A stretch of 60,911 bases of DNA. It comes from an uncultured Bacteroidales bacterium. GTDB taxonomy: Bacteria > Bacteroidota > Bacteroidia > Bacteroidales > FEN-979. This document shows positions 23,059-31,833 of the stretch, one piece after another; the first letter of the stretch is position 1, and each line of letters begins with the position of its first letter. The translations under genes were made by a program, and so were the position numbers. The stretch spans positions 1-60,911 of the forward strand of contig CAISJJ010000013.1 in assembly GCA_903885595.1 (NCBI GenBank), written 5' to 3'. Under the pieces are notes generated by a model. That model had not been told where the DNA came from, did not search any database, and saw nothing but the letters and a program-made list of their open reading frames with translations.

Positions 23059-24330
23059 ATGGAAAAAAGTCCAAACGAGAAACTGGTCATCCCCCATATA
23101 GAAATATCAGAAGAAGAAGAACCTCCAAGTCAGCCCACCTTCATAGATGAAGCAACCTTATTAGATGAATACTTCAAGTCGCGTGTTGATCGGGACAAGT
23201 CCATAATCAGTGAACGTTCTCTTGAGTTTTTACAAACCTACTTTCCTGATGCAACTGTCAAGGATTGGAATAACTGGCACTGGCAGATTAAAAACAGCGC
23301 CCGTTCAATCGACCAGCTGGCGAGGTATGTAAAGTTGTCTGACAATGAAGTTAAGCCTGACGCAGCAAACAGTCAATCGCTGCCCTTACGGATTTCACCT
23401 TACTATATCAGCCTCCTTGACCGTGAAAATCCGGAACATGCTTTACGAAAAAGCGTTGTTCCGGTATTTGATGAATTTCTTCATCATGCAGGCGAGGCAT
23501 CCGATCCATTGTCGGAAGAGCATGACAGTCCGGTACCCAATATTGTTCACCGGTATCCCGACAGGGTTTTATTCCTGGTAACCGGTTTTTGTTCAACCTA
23601 TTGCCGTTACTGCACCCGAACCCGGATGGTAGCCAAAAACAAGTGTCATATTGGCGTTAAATCGTGGGAAGCGGGGTTAAATTATATTGAACAGCACACG
23701 GAGGTACGTGATGTGCTTGTATCCGGAGGAGATCCGCTCACCATGCCCGATCTGCATGTGGAGTACCTGCTTTCGCGATTGCGCAGCATCCCCCATGTTG
23801 AAATTATCCGCATCGGTACGAAAGTTCCTGCAGTTTTGCCGCAACGTATTACACGCCCGTTGGTGAATATGCTGAAAAAATATCATCCCCTTTTTATGAG
23901 CATTCATTTCACCCATGCCGATGAAATCACTCCTGAAGTGAAGGAAGCCTGCGAAAAGCTTGCCAATGCAGGAATCCCGCTTGGCAGCCAGACTGTATTG
24001 CTCAAAGGCATTAATGATGACGTGCAGGTGATGAAGAACCTTATGCATGGCTTGTTAAAAATACGGGTTCGCCCCTATTATATGTACCAGTGTGATCCGG
24101 TAGTAGGTTCCGGGCATTTCCGGACCTCAATCGAAAAAGGACTTGAAATCATACAAGGTTTACGCGGCCACACCAGCGGATATGCCGTTCCCACTTACGT
24201 CGTGGATGCCCCGGGCGGCGGTGGAAAAATTCCCTTACTCCCTGAGTATTTTGTAGGCAGAGAAGATGGGTATGTCGTTTTGAAAAATTACGAAGAGAAA
24301 GTCTTCAGATACCCTGATTTTACGCAATAA
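23059..24330 (+). CDS. kamA: Lysine 2,3-aminomutase family radical-SAM protein
   Basis: A 423-residue radical-SAM, PLP-dependent aminomutase. The [4Fe-4S]/SAM motif is C178-x3-C182-x2-C185 (CSTYCRYCTR) and the PLP lysine is K390 in DAPGGGGKIPLLP. D346 (YQCDPVVG) and D383 (VVDAPGG), 37 residues apart, correspond to the two aspartates that bind the epsilon-amino group of lysine in clostridial LAM (D293 and D330), which are replaced in glutamate 2,3-aminomutase. L-lysine to beta-lysine is therefore the best prediction. The N-terminus (about 1-40) is acidic and unlike LAM. Two ATP-grasp ligase genes follow at 3 and 18 bp. Confidence 0.88.
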   Translation: MEKSPNEKLVIPHIEISEEEEPPSQPTFIDEATLLDEYFKSRVDRDKSIISERSLEFLQTYFPDATVKDWNNWHWQIKNSARSIDQLARYVKLSDNEVKPDAANSQSLPLRISPYYISLLDRENPEHALRKSVVPVFDEFLHHAGEASDPLSEEHDSPVPNIVHRYPDRVLFLVTGFCSTYCRYCTRTRMVAKNKCHIGVKSWEAGLNYIEQHTEVRDVLVSGGDPLTMPDLHVEYLLSRLRSIPHVEIIRIGTKVPAVLPQRITRPLVNMLKKYHPLFMSIHFTHADEITPEVKEACEKLANAGIPLGSQTVLLKGINDDVQVMKNLMHGLLKIRVRPYYMYQCDPVVGSGHFRTSIEKGLEIIQGLRGHTSGYAVPTYVVDAPGGGGKIPLLPEYFVGREDGYVVLKNYEEKVFRYPDFTQ

Positions 24331-24333
24331 CCT

Positions 24334-25311
24334 ATGATTATCGGTTTAACCTACGATTTAAGATCAGATTACCTGAAAGAGGGATACAGTGAAGAGGAAA
24401 CAGCAGAATTTGACCGTGACAGCACTATTGAGGCTATTGAAACCACCTTACAGCAGCTGGGCTATCAAACCGACCGCATCGGCCATGTAAAACATCTGAT
24501 CCATCGCCTTGAAAAAGGTGACCGCTGGGACCTGGTATTTAATATCTGCGAAGGCATGCATGGCATAGGCCGGGAGGCGCAGGTGCCGGCATTGCTCGAT
24601 GTGTTCCGGATCCCTTACACTTTTTCAGATCCGTTGGTCCTGGCGTTGACCTTACACAAAGGAATGACGAAACGCGTGGTCAGGGATTGCGGAATTCCGA
24701 CTCCGGATTTCGCCATAATAGAAAAAATTGAAGACGTCGCCGCCATCAGCATGTCCTTTCCACTTTTTGTAAAACCCAATGCCGAAGGCACGGGCAAGGG
24801 GATCAATGCATTGTCAAGGGTTAATGCCCACGGGGAATTATCAGTGATCTGCAGTGATCTGCTGCAACGTTATCCTTCCGGTTTACTGGTTGAAGAATAT
24901 CTTCCCGGAAGGGAATTTACTGTTGGCATTCTCGGCAGCGGAGCTGAAAGCTACGCTGTTGGCATCATGGAGATTGTATATAAGAAGGAGGATGCCAATG
25001 ACATATATTCCTATCAAACAAAATCAGATTATCTGAAAGCGGTTCAGTATGTTGTCCCGGGAAAAGAGATTTCGGATCAATGTATCGCACTTGCGCTGAA
25101 GACATGGCGCGTATTGGGTTGTCTTGACGGTGGCAGGGTCGACATCCGTGTTGACCGGCATGGCATCCCGAATTTCATCGAAGTAAATCCCCTGGCAGGT
25201 TTGGATAAGGTCCATTCCGATTTGCCAATCCTTGCCTACATGCATGGATATGATTTCGAAAGAGTAATTCATGAAATCATGGTTTCTGCCAGAAAAAGAT
25301 ATGGCCTCTGA
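24334..25311 (+). CDS. D-Ala-D-Ala-ligase-like ATP-grasp enzyme 1
   Basis: A 325-residue ATP-grasp ligase, 3 bp after kamA. Visible are the N-terminal substrate region NICEGMHGIGREAQVPALLD, the ATP-binding PLFVKPNAEGTGKGI, VEEYLPGREFTVGIL and the metal-binding DIRVDRHGIPNFIEVNPLAG. These match the D-alanine--D-alanine ligase fold, but true Ddl has a different first-substrate loop, and a lone copy after kamA is unlikely to serve cell-wall synthesis. It probably couples a carboxylate to an amine, with beta-lysine as one possible substrate (inference). Confidence 0.8.
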   Translation: MIIGLTYDLRSDYLKEGYSEEETAEFDRDSTIEAIETTLQQLGYQTDRIGHVKHLIHRLEKGDRWDLVFNICEGMHGIGREAQVPALLDVFRIPYTFSDPLVLALTLHKGMTKRVVRDCGIPTPDFAIIEKIEDVAAISMSFPLFVKPNAEGTGKGINALSRVNAHGELSVICSDLLQRYPSGLLVEEYLPGREFTVGILGSGAESYAVGIMEIVYKKEDANDIYSYQTKSDYLKAVQYVVPGKEISDQCIALALKTWRVLGCLDGGRVDIRVDRHGIPNFIEVNPLAGLDKVHSDLPILAYMHGYDFERVIHEIMVSARKRYGL

Positions 25312-25329
25312 TAAACTAATCTCCCGTTA

Positions 25330-26301
25330 ATGAACAAAACAGTCCTGATCCTCTATAATAAATTATCGAAAAAACCAAAGGATGATGAAGCCGACGTGAT
25401 TGAGCAGGTCAACCTGGTGACCGATGCACTTAAAAAACTGGGCTATGATGTTGAACACCTTCAGATTGATCTGAATTTAAAAGCTGCAATCCGGCAGATA
25501 GTTAAAGTCAAACCCTACATCATTTTTAATCTTGCCGAAACCATCGGCAACAAAGGTGAATTCACTTTCCTTGCCAATTCAGTTCTGAATTTTCTGCGTA
25601 TCCCCTATACCGGATCACCCTTGATCCCGATGTTCCATTGTTCTAATAAATACCTGGCAAAGAAAGAACTTAATTCGATCGGCGTAAAAACACCCGCGGG
25701 CTTTTTATTAAATGAATGCCAGAAACTTCAGCAAAATAAAAAGTACATCATAAAACCTATCTGGGAAGAGGGATCGCTCGAACTGGATGAGGATTGTGTT
25801 TTCATGGGCTCCGATCACGATTTTATCAACAGGATCAGCAGGAAAAGCCTGCATCACTACTTCATCGAGGAATTCATTGAAGGCAGGGAATTCAACATCT
25901 CAATCCTTTATGGGGCAGATGGTCCCGAAGTTCTTCCACTGGCGGAAATGACTTTCATCGGTTATCCTGAAGATAAGCCAAAAATGATGGGTTATAAATC
26001 AAAATGGGATGACAAATCATTTGAATATTCCCACACCCGCAGAACTTTCCGCCTATCCAGGGAAGATGAACCCTTGAAAAAGGAGCTGATCGCCATCTGT
26101 AAAAAATGCTGGAATGAGTTGGGGCTGAAAGGTTATGTGCGCATCGATTTCAGGGTGACAAAACAATCGGAGCCCCTGGTTATCGATATCAACCTTAATC
26201 CCTGTCTCTCCGAATCGGGCGGTTTTATGGCCGCATCTAAAAAGAAGGGATTGACTTTTGATCAGGTAATTGCGCGGGTGCTGGAAGATGCAACCAGATA
26301 A
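25330..26301 (+). CDS. ATP-grasp enzyme 2, divergent from the first
   Basis: A 323-residue ATP-grasp protein. NLAETIGNKGEFTFLANSVL, IPYTGSPLIPMFHCSNK, KKYIIKPIWEEGSLEL, FIEEFIEGREFNISIL and VRIDFRVT...VIDINLNPCLS give the same overall order of motifs as its neighbour, but the identity between the two is low and the glycine-rich loop (KPIWEEGSLE) is atypical. The two enzymes therefore probably catalyse two different ligations in one pathway. The GNAT gene lies 67 bp downstream, separated by repeat sequence. Confidence 0.75.
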   Translation: MNKTVLILYNKLSKKPKDDEADVIEQVNLVTDALKKLGYDVEHLQIDLNLKAAIRQIVKVKPYIIFNLAETIGNKGEFTFLANSVLNFLRIPYTGSPLIPMFHCSNKYLAKKELNSIGVKTPAGFLLNECQKLQQNKKYIIKPIWEEGSLELDEDCVFMGSDHDFINRISRKSLHHYFIEEFIEGREFNISILYGADGPEVLPLAEMTFIGYPEDKPKMMGYKSKWDDKSFEYSHTRRTFRLSREDEPLKKELIAICKKCWNELGLKGYVRIDFRVTKQSEPLVIDINLNPCLSESGGFMAASKKKGLTFDQVIARVLEDATR

Positions 26302-26310
26302 ACCAATTGG

Positions 26311-26342
26311 CGCCCCGTCGGGGTGGGAAACTGACAGGGTGG
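26311..26342. repeat. Composite repeat remnant between ATP-grasp 2 and GNAT genes
   Basis: CCCC-GTC-GGGG (26313-26323) forms a short hairpin similar to the GCNCC-GTA-GGNGC family at the right window edge. CTGACAGGGTGG (26331-26342) equals one arm of the palindromic repeat at 48574-48612. Its presence argues that this stretch is intergenic and that the GNAT gene starts at 26369. Confidence 0.55.
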
Positions 26343-26368
26343 AAAAAATAATTGTTAAAAGTAATACT

Positions 26369-26848
26369 ATGATCACTTTTCGTACGGAGGTTCGCCCCGG
26401 AGATGTTGAAGTTGTCAGGGATATCATTGTATCCACTGATTTTTTTTATGATTTTGAAGTGCCGGTTGCGGTTGAACTGATTCAGGAAAAGATTGACCAG
26501 GGCAATCAGAGCGATTATCATTTCATTTTTGCAGAATTGGACGGAAAGACGGTTTCATACAGCTGCTTCGGCCCGATCGCAGCGACCGATGGAAGTTTTG
26601 ATCTTTACTGGATCGCCACGCATAATGATTATCGCGGAAGAGGTTTCGGAAATCTTCTGATTGAAGAAACACACAGGACGATTAAAAAGATGGGCGGCCG
26701 TATTGTTATTGCCGAAACCTCTACCCTTGAAAAATATACCCCGACCCGCCATTTCTATGATCGTACCGGCTATTCAAAAGAGGCCCAGATCAATGATTTT
26801 TACACAGAAGGCGACGGGAAAGTGTTTTTTGTAAAAAGATTGCAATAG
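26369..26848 (+). CDS. GNAT-family N-acetyltransferase
   Basis: A 159-residue GNAT protein. The acetyl-CoA-binding motif is visible as YWIATHNDYRGRGFGNLLIEE (R/Q-x2-G-x-G/A at RGRGFG), followed by the beta-5 strand IVIAETS and the YxRTGY end (FYDRTGYSKEA). With kamA upstream it may be functionally related to AblB, the acetyltransferase that makes N-epsilon-acetyl-beta-lysine, but I see no specific AblB signature. The start at 26369 avoids translating the repeat; an earlier ATG at 26288 overlaps ATP-grasp 2. Confidence 0.8.
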   Translation: MITFRTEVRPGDVEVVRDIIVSTDFFYDFEVPVAVELIQEKIDQGNQSDYHFIFAELDGKTVSYSCFGPIAATDGSFDLYWIATHNDYRGRGFGNLLIEETHRTIKKMGGRIVIAETSTLEKYTPTRHFYDRTGYSKEAQINDFYTEGDGKVFFVKRLQ

Positions 26849-26869
26849 CGACTGGTTGCTTTGGTTCAT

Positions 26870-28117
26870 TTACTCTGCCAGGCGTGTCAGCACCCCTGTA
26901 ACGGAATTGTATTTAGCGACAAGTTTCCACGCATATCCAGTTTTGTCATTCCTGACAGACCAAAAATCATAATTTCCGTAGGCCCTGTCTCCATTTTCAT
27001 TGAGAAGGGTATTCCCTGACGCACCAAAGAAGTTGCCAGATTCACTGGCGAAAACCTTTTTCAACATCGTTATATCAGGTGTGGGACCGGTTGAAAGGTA
27101 GGTACGTACACCGACCCATAGGGCATCATATCCGGTTATTGCATATACATCGGGATTGCGGCCAATGTCAGACCGGATACGGTCAATGAGCGGTATCCAT
27201 TTGTCTTTTGCTGCATCATCCAGGCCAAAAACCGGGCAGGGAAGTCCGTGGGAAGAGGCAAACAGCGCTGCATTCGAATCATTCAGCACCGACGCATTCT
27301 GTGCGAATGCAGATCCTCCATACCAGGATACATTGTTAAGTCCGGGATACTTTTTTGCCTCCCTGAGAATTTTATCCCCCTCAGAAAAAGAGAGCATATA
27401 AACCGCAACCTCCTCAGGGTTGTGAAGAATAAGTTCCGCCGACACGCGGGCCTCAACCAGGGTTAACACTGAGGTGAAATCGACCAACGCCGGATTAAAT
27501 TTTACCGGTTCAGTAACCTGGCCTCCGCTTTCAATAAAATTTTTCCGCGTTGCATCCAGCAAATCAGTTCCCCAGAGGTCATCACGGATCAAGGGCACAA
27601 TCACTTTGATCTTATCAGTTACAAGGAACTTGTTCATGGCTTCTCCCTGGATTACATCACTTGACACAAACCTGAATACATTATCACCAGGAATGGCAAG
27701 CGAAACAGCAACGCTTGAAGGACTCACGATGAGCATATCGTGTGCCCCGGCATAGCTTTTTATGGCATGAACTTCTCCACTGCTGTAAGGACCGATCACA
27801 AGACGGATTCCCTGATCATGAAAACGTTTCAATTGTACCAATGCTTCGGCAGTATCAGTTTTTGTATCGGCCGTGACAAGAATGACACTGAGTTTAATTC
27901 CAATACTTTCATAATATTCCTGAATATCTTTACGGGCAAGTTCAAGCGACGACTCCAGGCACTGGCCCGAAGAATAACCGGTACCTGTCAGGGCAAGCAA
28001 TACGCCAATTTTGATTTCTGTCCGGCGAACTATCTGATAAACAGGTTCATTCTTCCGGCAACCTACAGCAGATAAGATTATCAACAGGATTAAAGAAACC
28101 AACCTGGTATTTTTCAT
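26870..28117 (-). CDS. ABC-type branched-chain-like substrate-binding lipoprotein
   Basis: A 415-residue type-I periplasmic binding protein of the LivK/receptor-ligand family. It has a lipobox (LILLIILSAVGC) and the start of lobe 1 (IKIGVLLALTGTGYSSGQCLESSLELARKDIQ-type), with LVIGPYSSGEVHAIKSY and MLIVSPSSVAVSLA, the typical ligand-serine segment. It is the last gene of the minus-strand signalling and transport operon, after the ATPase gene and a palindromic repeat. No LivHM-type permease is nearby, so it may serve the unusual fused permease upstream or act as a sensor component. Confidence 0.85.
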   Translation of the reverse strand: MKNTRLVSLILLIILSAVGCRKNEPVYQIVRRTEIKIGVLLALTGTGYSSGQCLESSLELARKDIQEYYESIGIKLSVILVTADTKTDTAEALVQLKRFHDQGIRLVIGPYSSGEVHAIKSYAGAHDMLIVSPSSVAVSLAIPGDNVFRFVSSDVIQGEAMNKFLVTDKIKVIVPLIRDDLWGTDLLDATRKNFIESGGQVTEPVKFNPALVDFTSVLTLVEARVSAELILHNPEEVAVYMLSFSEGDKILREAKKYPGLNNVSWYGGSAFAQNASVLNDSNAALFASSHGLPCPVFGLDDAAKDKWIPLIDRIRSDIGRNPDVYAITGYDALWVGVRTYLSTGPTPDITMLKKVFASESGNFFGASGNTLLNENGDRAYGNYDFWSVRNDKTGYAWKLVAKYNSVTGVLTRLAE

Positions 28118-28144
28118 AGATATATGGTTTTATTTTCTACTACT

Positions 28145-28159
28145 CACCCTGTCAGGGTG
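28145..28159. repeat. Palindromic repeat CACCCTG-T-CAGGGTG
   Basis: A perfect 7-1-7 palindrome between the ATPase and lipoprotein genes, a single-arm member of the repeat family also seen at 26331, 48574, 50646 and 54992. Confidence 0.75.
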
Positions 28160-28170
28160 TTGCTAAAGTG

Positions 28171-28983
28171 TTACCTATATTGGTTTTTCAAGGTTACCAT
28201 TATTTCGGGAGTCAGCTTCTCCAGCTTCCTGATCTCGTCAAATTTATTCAGTAAATCTTCTATTGTCAGATGTCTCTTTTCATCTTCATGAATATCTTCA
28301 ATAATCCGTCCATTATGCATCATAAGAATCCGGGTTCCCAATTCCAGTGCATGCTGCATTGAGTGGGTCACCATAATTGTAGTGAGGGTATTCCCTGTTA
28401 CAAATTTTCGGGTCAGACGGATCACCTGGGCGGCTGTTTTCGGATCAAGTGCGGCAGTATGTTCGTCAAGGAGAAGTACTTTTGGGGTTTGCAGCACCGC
28501 CATCAATAATGTGATTGCCTGGCGCTGCCCCCCTGAAAGGGTCCCCATAAGATTTTCAAGGCGGTCTTCAAGCTGCATATCCAGGGAAGCGAGTTGCTTT
28601 TGTAACTGGCTTTTCAGGGTACCGTTCAGGCTTATCACCGGATATCGTTTTCTGCCACGGAACCAGGCCATCAGCAGGTTTTCCGCGATCGTCATTCCCG
28701 GGGCCGTTCCCGAATAGGGGTTCTGAAAAACCCTTGCAATATGCCTGGCTCTTTGAAAATCCGCTTTTCTTGTTACATCCAGTCCGTTGATCTCAATAGT
28801 TCCCTTGTCGGGCAGGATATTCCCGGCAATGGTATTCAATAAGGTTGATTTTCCGGATCCGTTGGTTCCGATGATCGTCACAAACTCGCGTTCCGCGATG
28901 TCAAGATTAATCTCCTTCAGGGCTGTTAACTGATCAAGGGACCCTGCATTGAATGTCTTATCCAGATTTCTTATACGAATCAT
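28171..28983 (-). CDS. ABC transporter ATP-binding protein (TrpZ-like)
   Basis: A 270-residue ABC ATPase. Walker A GTNGSGKSTLL (about 39-49), Q-loop VFQNPYSGTAPGMTIAENL, signature LSGGQRQAITL, Walker B VLLLDEHTAALDPKT and H-loop MVTHSMQHAL are present. The Walker B triplet DEH instead of DEP is typical of ATPases paired with BPD_transp_2 permeases of the TrpXYZ type. It starts 3 bp after the fused permease gene and is its energy subunit. Confidence 0.9.
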   Translation of the reverse strand: MIRIRNLDKTFNAGSLDQLTALKEINLDIAEREFVTIIGTNGSGKSTLLNTIAGNILPDKGTIEINGLDVTRKADFQRARHIARVFQNPYSGTAPGMTIAENLLMAWFRGRKRYPVISLNGTLKSQLQKQLASLDMQLEDRLENLMGTLSGGQRQAITLLMAVLQTPKVLLLDEHTAALDPKTAAQVIRLTRKFVTGNTLTTIMVTHSMQHALELGTRILMMHNGRIIEDIHEDEKRHLTIEDLLNKFDEIRKLEKLTPEIMVTLKNQYR

Positions 28984-28986
28984 TTT

Positions 28987-31833
28987 TCAGCGGATTACGA
29001 ATTTTGCTTTTTTTACCAACGTATCTGATATCATAACCCCGAATTTTTTTGCCTGAAGCAGGTTTATCCCCATTGAAAATGGCACGAATAATTCGATGGG
29101 TATGTCGGCCGGATTAGCCCCTAATACCACTCCTTCGAAAATCACGGCAGCCCGTTCGCCTACTTCATAATAATCGGCGCCCAGGCTGAGGAATGTTCCT
29201 GAATTCACATCGTCAGCTGTATTGGTGATAAAAGGAATTCCTTTCTTCTGCATCGTCTCTGCCAACCGGGGAATCACCTGCGAAATCATTACATCCCCAG
29301 AGATAAAGAAGATATCAATACCTGAACTGACCAGGGAGTTCAGGGCATCATCCAGGTCGTTCAAAGAAGTGATCGATCTTTCAACCAACTGAAATCCATA
29401 CACTTTACATGACTTTCTGGCCTTAATTGTACAGATTTCAGAGTTGATCTCCCCTGTGTTCCAGATAATACCTATTTTTCTGGCCATTGGGAATAAACCA
29501 CGCATAAGTTTGACCGTTGCTTCAACTGGCTGTGGGGTAGCAAGTCCGGTTAGGTTCGGAAGATGGTCGCTAAGACTTTTGCCGACCCCGGCTTTGATTG
29601 GATCCGTAACTGCACAAAAAACGTGCGGTATCTTTTTATTCGCATTGGCCATCATCTGAAGTGACAGTGTTGAAAATGTAACAACAAAGTCATAGTCCTT
29701 TTCCACAATGGTTTTAGCGATAGTCTGTCCGATACCATAGTCTCCGTGGGCGTTATATTCATCCATGATTAGCTTGAAGGGCTTTATTTTGGTCTCTCCT
29801 GAAATTTTCTCCTTAAAACCTTTAGCGCTTTGATCGAGGAGGGAATTGCTATTGACCTGAAAGAGTGCTACCCTTTTCTCAGTCCTGTGTCTATGATCAG
29901 CAGGAAGAATAAAGGGAGGCTTTGTCAGTTTTCCATTCTTTACGGAAGCATCAGCTCCAGATTGAACAGATTCAGGGATATTAATACTGAGTTCCATGGC
30001 AACATCATAATTAACCCCGTAAGTGACAATTTTATATTTCTCAAATGGAATGTATGCAGGGTTCTCACCCCGGATAACACGATCGATAAGATGCGCTGCC
30101 TGCATGCCACTCACAAAATATTCAAATCCGTAAACGATTAGTGCGCCATCCTGCAAACGTTCAGCATCGCAAGAGAAAATCGGAATCCTGTTATTTTTTG
30201 AAACCCGGACAACCGATTCAAAAGAGTTGAAAACAGTCAGGTCATTTATCAGGACAAATGCTTTGATTTTTTTTGATGACAATGCGAGTGCGGCCTGGTA
30301 TACATCATTTGAGCCGGCAACGGTAACCTCCTCTAAAATAATTTCCTTGTCCCCGTTCAGCGCTTTCTTCAGATCCTTTAAATTGGAAACTGTATTGGGG
30401 TAGGCAGGATTATAAATTGTACCAATACGGACTTTCCCCGGATACATCTGCCTGAAGACTCTCAGCAAGTCTTTGATGGGTGACGCTCCATATACTCCCG
30501 TAATATTGGGTGGGTGGTCGACGGGGGTATTGCCTGCTCCAATAACAAATGGGTTGGCTACTGTGGCAAAAACAATAGGTTTGTCTTTGACTTTATTAAG
30601 GGCCGCCTGTGTTGATGCTGTGGATATCGGGACAAAAATATCCACTTTCTCATTGATAAAATGATCGATAATCGTTTGATTTGTTGGAATATCTCCTTCG
30701 GCATTTTGCTCAAGGATTACACAGTTTTCACCATTGATGTAGCCAAGTTTGTTCAGTTCGCTCAAGAGACCATCCTGTGTTTTTGAAACAATATCGCTGT
30801 TATTCGCCATAATTATCCCAATTTTCACCAACTTCTCAGATTCTTTCCCGGCTCCTTTTGGTATGAGGAAAATATATCCTGCGAAAAGAATCAGGATTGA
30901 CAGGATAAGTGCAACAAATTTCTTTCGGTGTCTTTTAGCAATCCCGTGAAAATATCGGAGTACCCCAGAGGAACTTTTTCCAAATGAACCCGTTGCGATT
31001 AGCGTAACAAGCACGAAAAAGGCGGTAATAAGTTTGAGGTCGTTGGGATCCATGCCCAGGTGCAGGGCCATGGCTACAGCAAGCCTGAAGATAACTGATC
31101 CCAGTATAACACCCAGTACTTTTATAAACATTGAGCGGTGCCTGAGAATGGCTTCGCCGATTATTACGGATGCCAGGCTGAATATGATAGAACCTATGCC
31201 CATGCCAATATCGGAAAACCCCTGATACTGAGCAACCAATGCCCCTGAGATACCGGTAAACCCATTTGCCAGGGATATCCCAAAAATTTTCATCCTGTCA
31301 ACCGAAACACCCTGTGCGGCAACCATCACCGGGTTATTCCCGGTTGCCCGCATGGTCAGCCCATAATCTGTTTTTAAAAACAGTGCGGTCAGCATCCAGA
31401 ATACCACCATCACCAGGATGAGGAAGATGCAATTCCAGAGCTCAGCATGTAAACCGGGGTTCAACACCGAAAGGATAGATACGAAAGTACTGCTGTTCAG
31501 TAAAGGGATATTTGATTTCCCCATGATATGCAGGTTCACGGAGTAAAGGCTCGTCATGACAAGAATTCCTGCGAGCAATCCTTCTATTTTGAACTTTGTG
31601 TGAATAAAACCAGTGAGAAAGCCGGCCAGCGAACCAACCAGGAAGGCAACGGGAAGTACCATTATCGGGTTCCATCCGTCAACGATCAGAATGGATGCAA
31701 CGGCAGCGCCTGTTGTAAAAGTTCCGTCGATCGTAATATCCGGAAAGGAATATAGTTTATAGGTAATGAAGGTGCCTATGGCCATGAACGCATACAGGAT
31801 GCCAAGGTTCGCCGCACCGATCCATAGTTCCAT
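28987..31833 (-). CDS. ABC permease fused to two tandem TrpX-like substrate-binding domains
   Basis: A 948-residue fusion. Residues about 1-290 form a polytopic permease of the BPD_transp_2 (TrpY-like) family (FPDITIDGTFTTGAAVA at the N-terminus and ALFLKTDYGLTMRATGNNP in the coupling region). One more membrane helix (about 305-325) leads into the periplasm. Then two ABC_sub_bind (DUF534/TrpX-like) domains follow, at about 334-625 (VKIGIIMANNSDIVSKTQDG) and 660-945 (VALFQVNSNSLLDQSAKG). Both keep the PIVFATVANP / PHVFCAVTDP ligand-site equivalents and the TGxxxxxP hinge. In known systems these are separate proteins. The gene overlaps the STAS stop by 1 nt (TGATG), so expression is coupled. 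Confidence 0.88.
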   Translation of the reverse strand: MELWIGAANLGILYAFMAIGTFITYKLYSFPDITIDGTFTTGAAVASILIVDGWNPIMVLPVAFLVGSLAGFLTGFIHTKFKIEGLLAGILVMTSLYSVNLHIMGKSNIPLLNSSTFVSILSVLNPGLHAELWNCIFLILVMVVFWMLTALFLKTDYGLTMRATGNNPVMVAAQGVSVDRMKIFGISLANGFTGISGALVAQYQGFSDIGMGIGSIIFSLASVIIGEAILRHRSMFIKVLGVILGSVIFRLAVAMALHLGMDPNDLKLITAFFVLVTLIATGSFGKSSSGVLRYFHGIAKRHRKKFVALILSILILFAGYIFLIPKGAGKESEKLVKIGIIMANNSDIVSKTQDGLLSELNKLGYINGENCVILEQNAEGDIPTNQTIIDHFINEKVDIFVPISTASTQAALNKVKDKPIVFATVANPFVIGAGNTPVDHPPNITGVYGASPIKDLLRVFRQMYPGKVRIGTIYNPAYPNTVSNLKDLKKALNGDKEIILEEVTVAGSNDVYQAALALSSKKIKAFVLINDLTVFNSFESVVRVSKNNRIPIFSCDAERLQDGALIVYGFEYFVSGMQAAHLIDRVIRGENPAYIPFEKYKIVTYGVNYDVAMELSINIPESVQSGADASVKNGKLTKPPFILPADHRHRTEKRVALFQVNSNSLLDQSAKGFKEKISGETKIKPFKLIMDEYNAHGDYGIGQTIAKTIVEKDYDFVVTFSTLSLQMMANANKKIPHVFCAVTDPIKAGVGKSLSDHLPNLTGLATPQPVEATVKLMRGLFPMARKIGIIWNTGEINSEICTIKARKSCKVYGFQLVERSITSLNDLDDALNSLVSSGIDIFFISGDVMISQVIPRLAETMQKKGIPFITNTADDVNSGTFLSLGADYYEVGERAAVIFEGVVLGANPADIPIELFVPFSMGINLLQAKKFGVMISDTLVKKAKFVIR

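Noticed and set aside
24334-25311. Naming the first ATP-grasp gene ddl
   Set aside because: The context after kamA and the atypical first-substrate region make a cell-wall role unlikely, so no symbol is given.
26270-26368. Longer start for the GNAT gene
   Set aside because: The added residues come from the overlap with ATP-grasp 2 and from repeat sequence; the GNAT fold begins after 26369.
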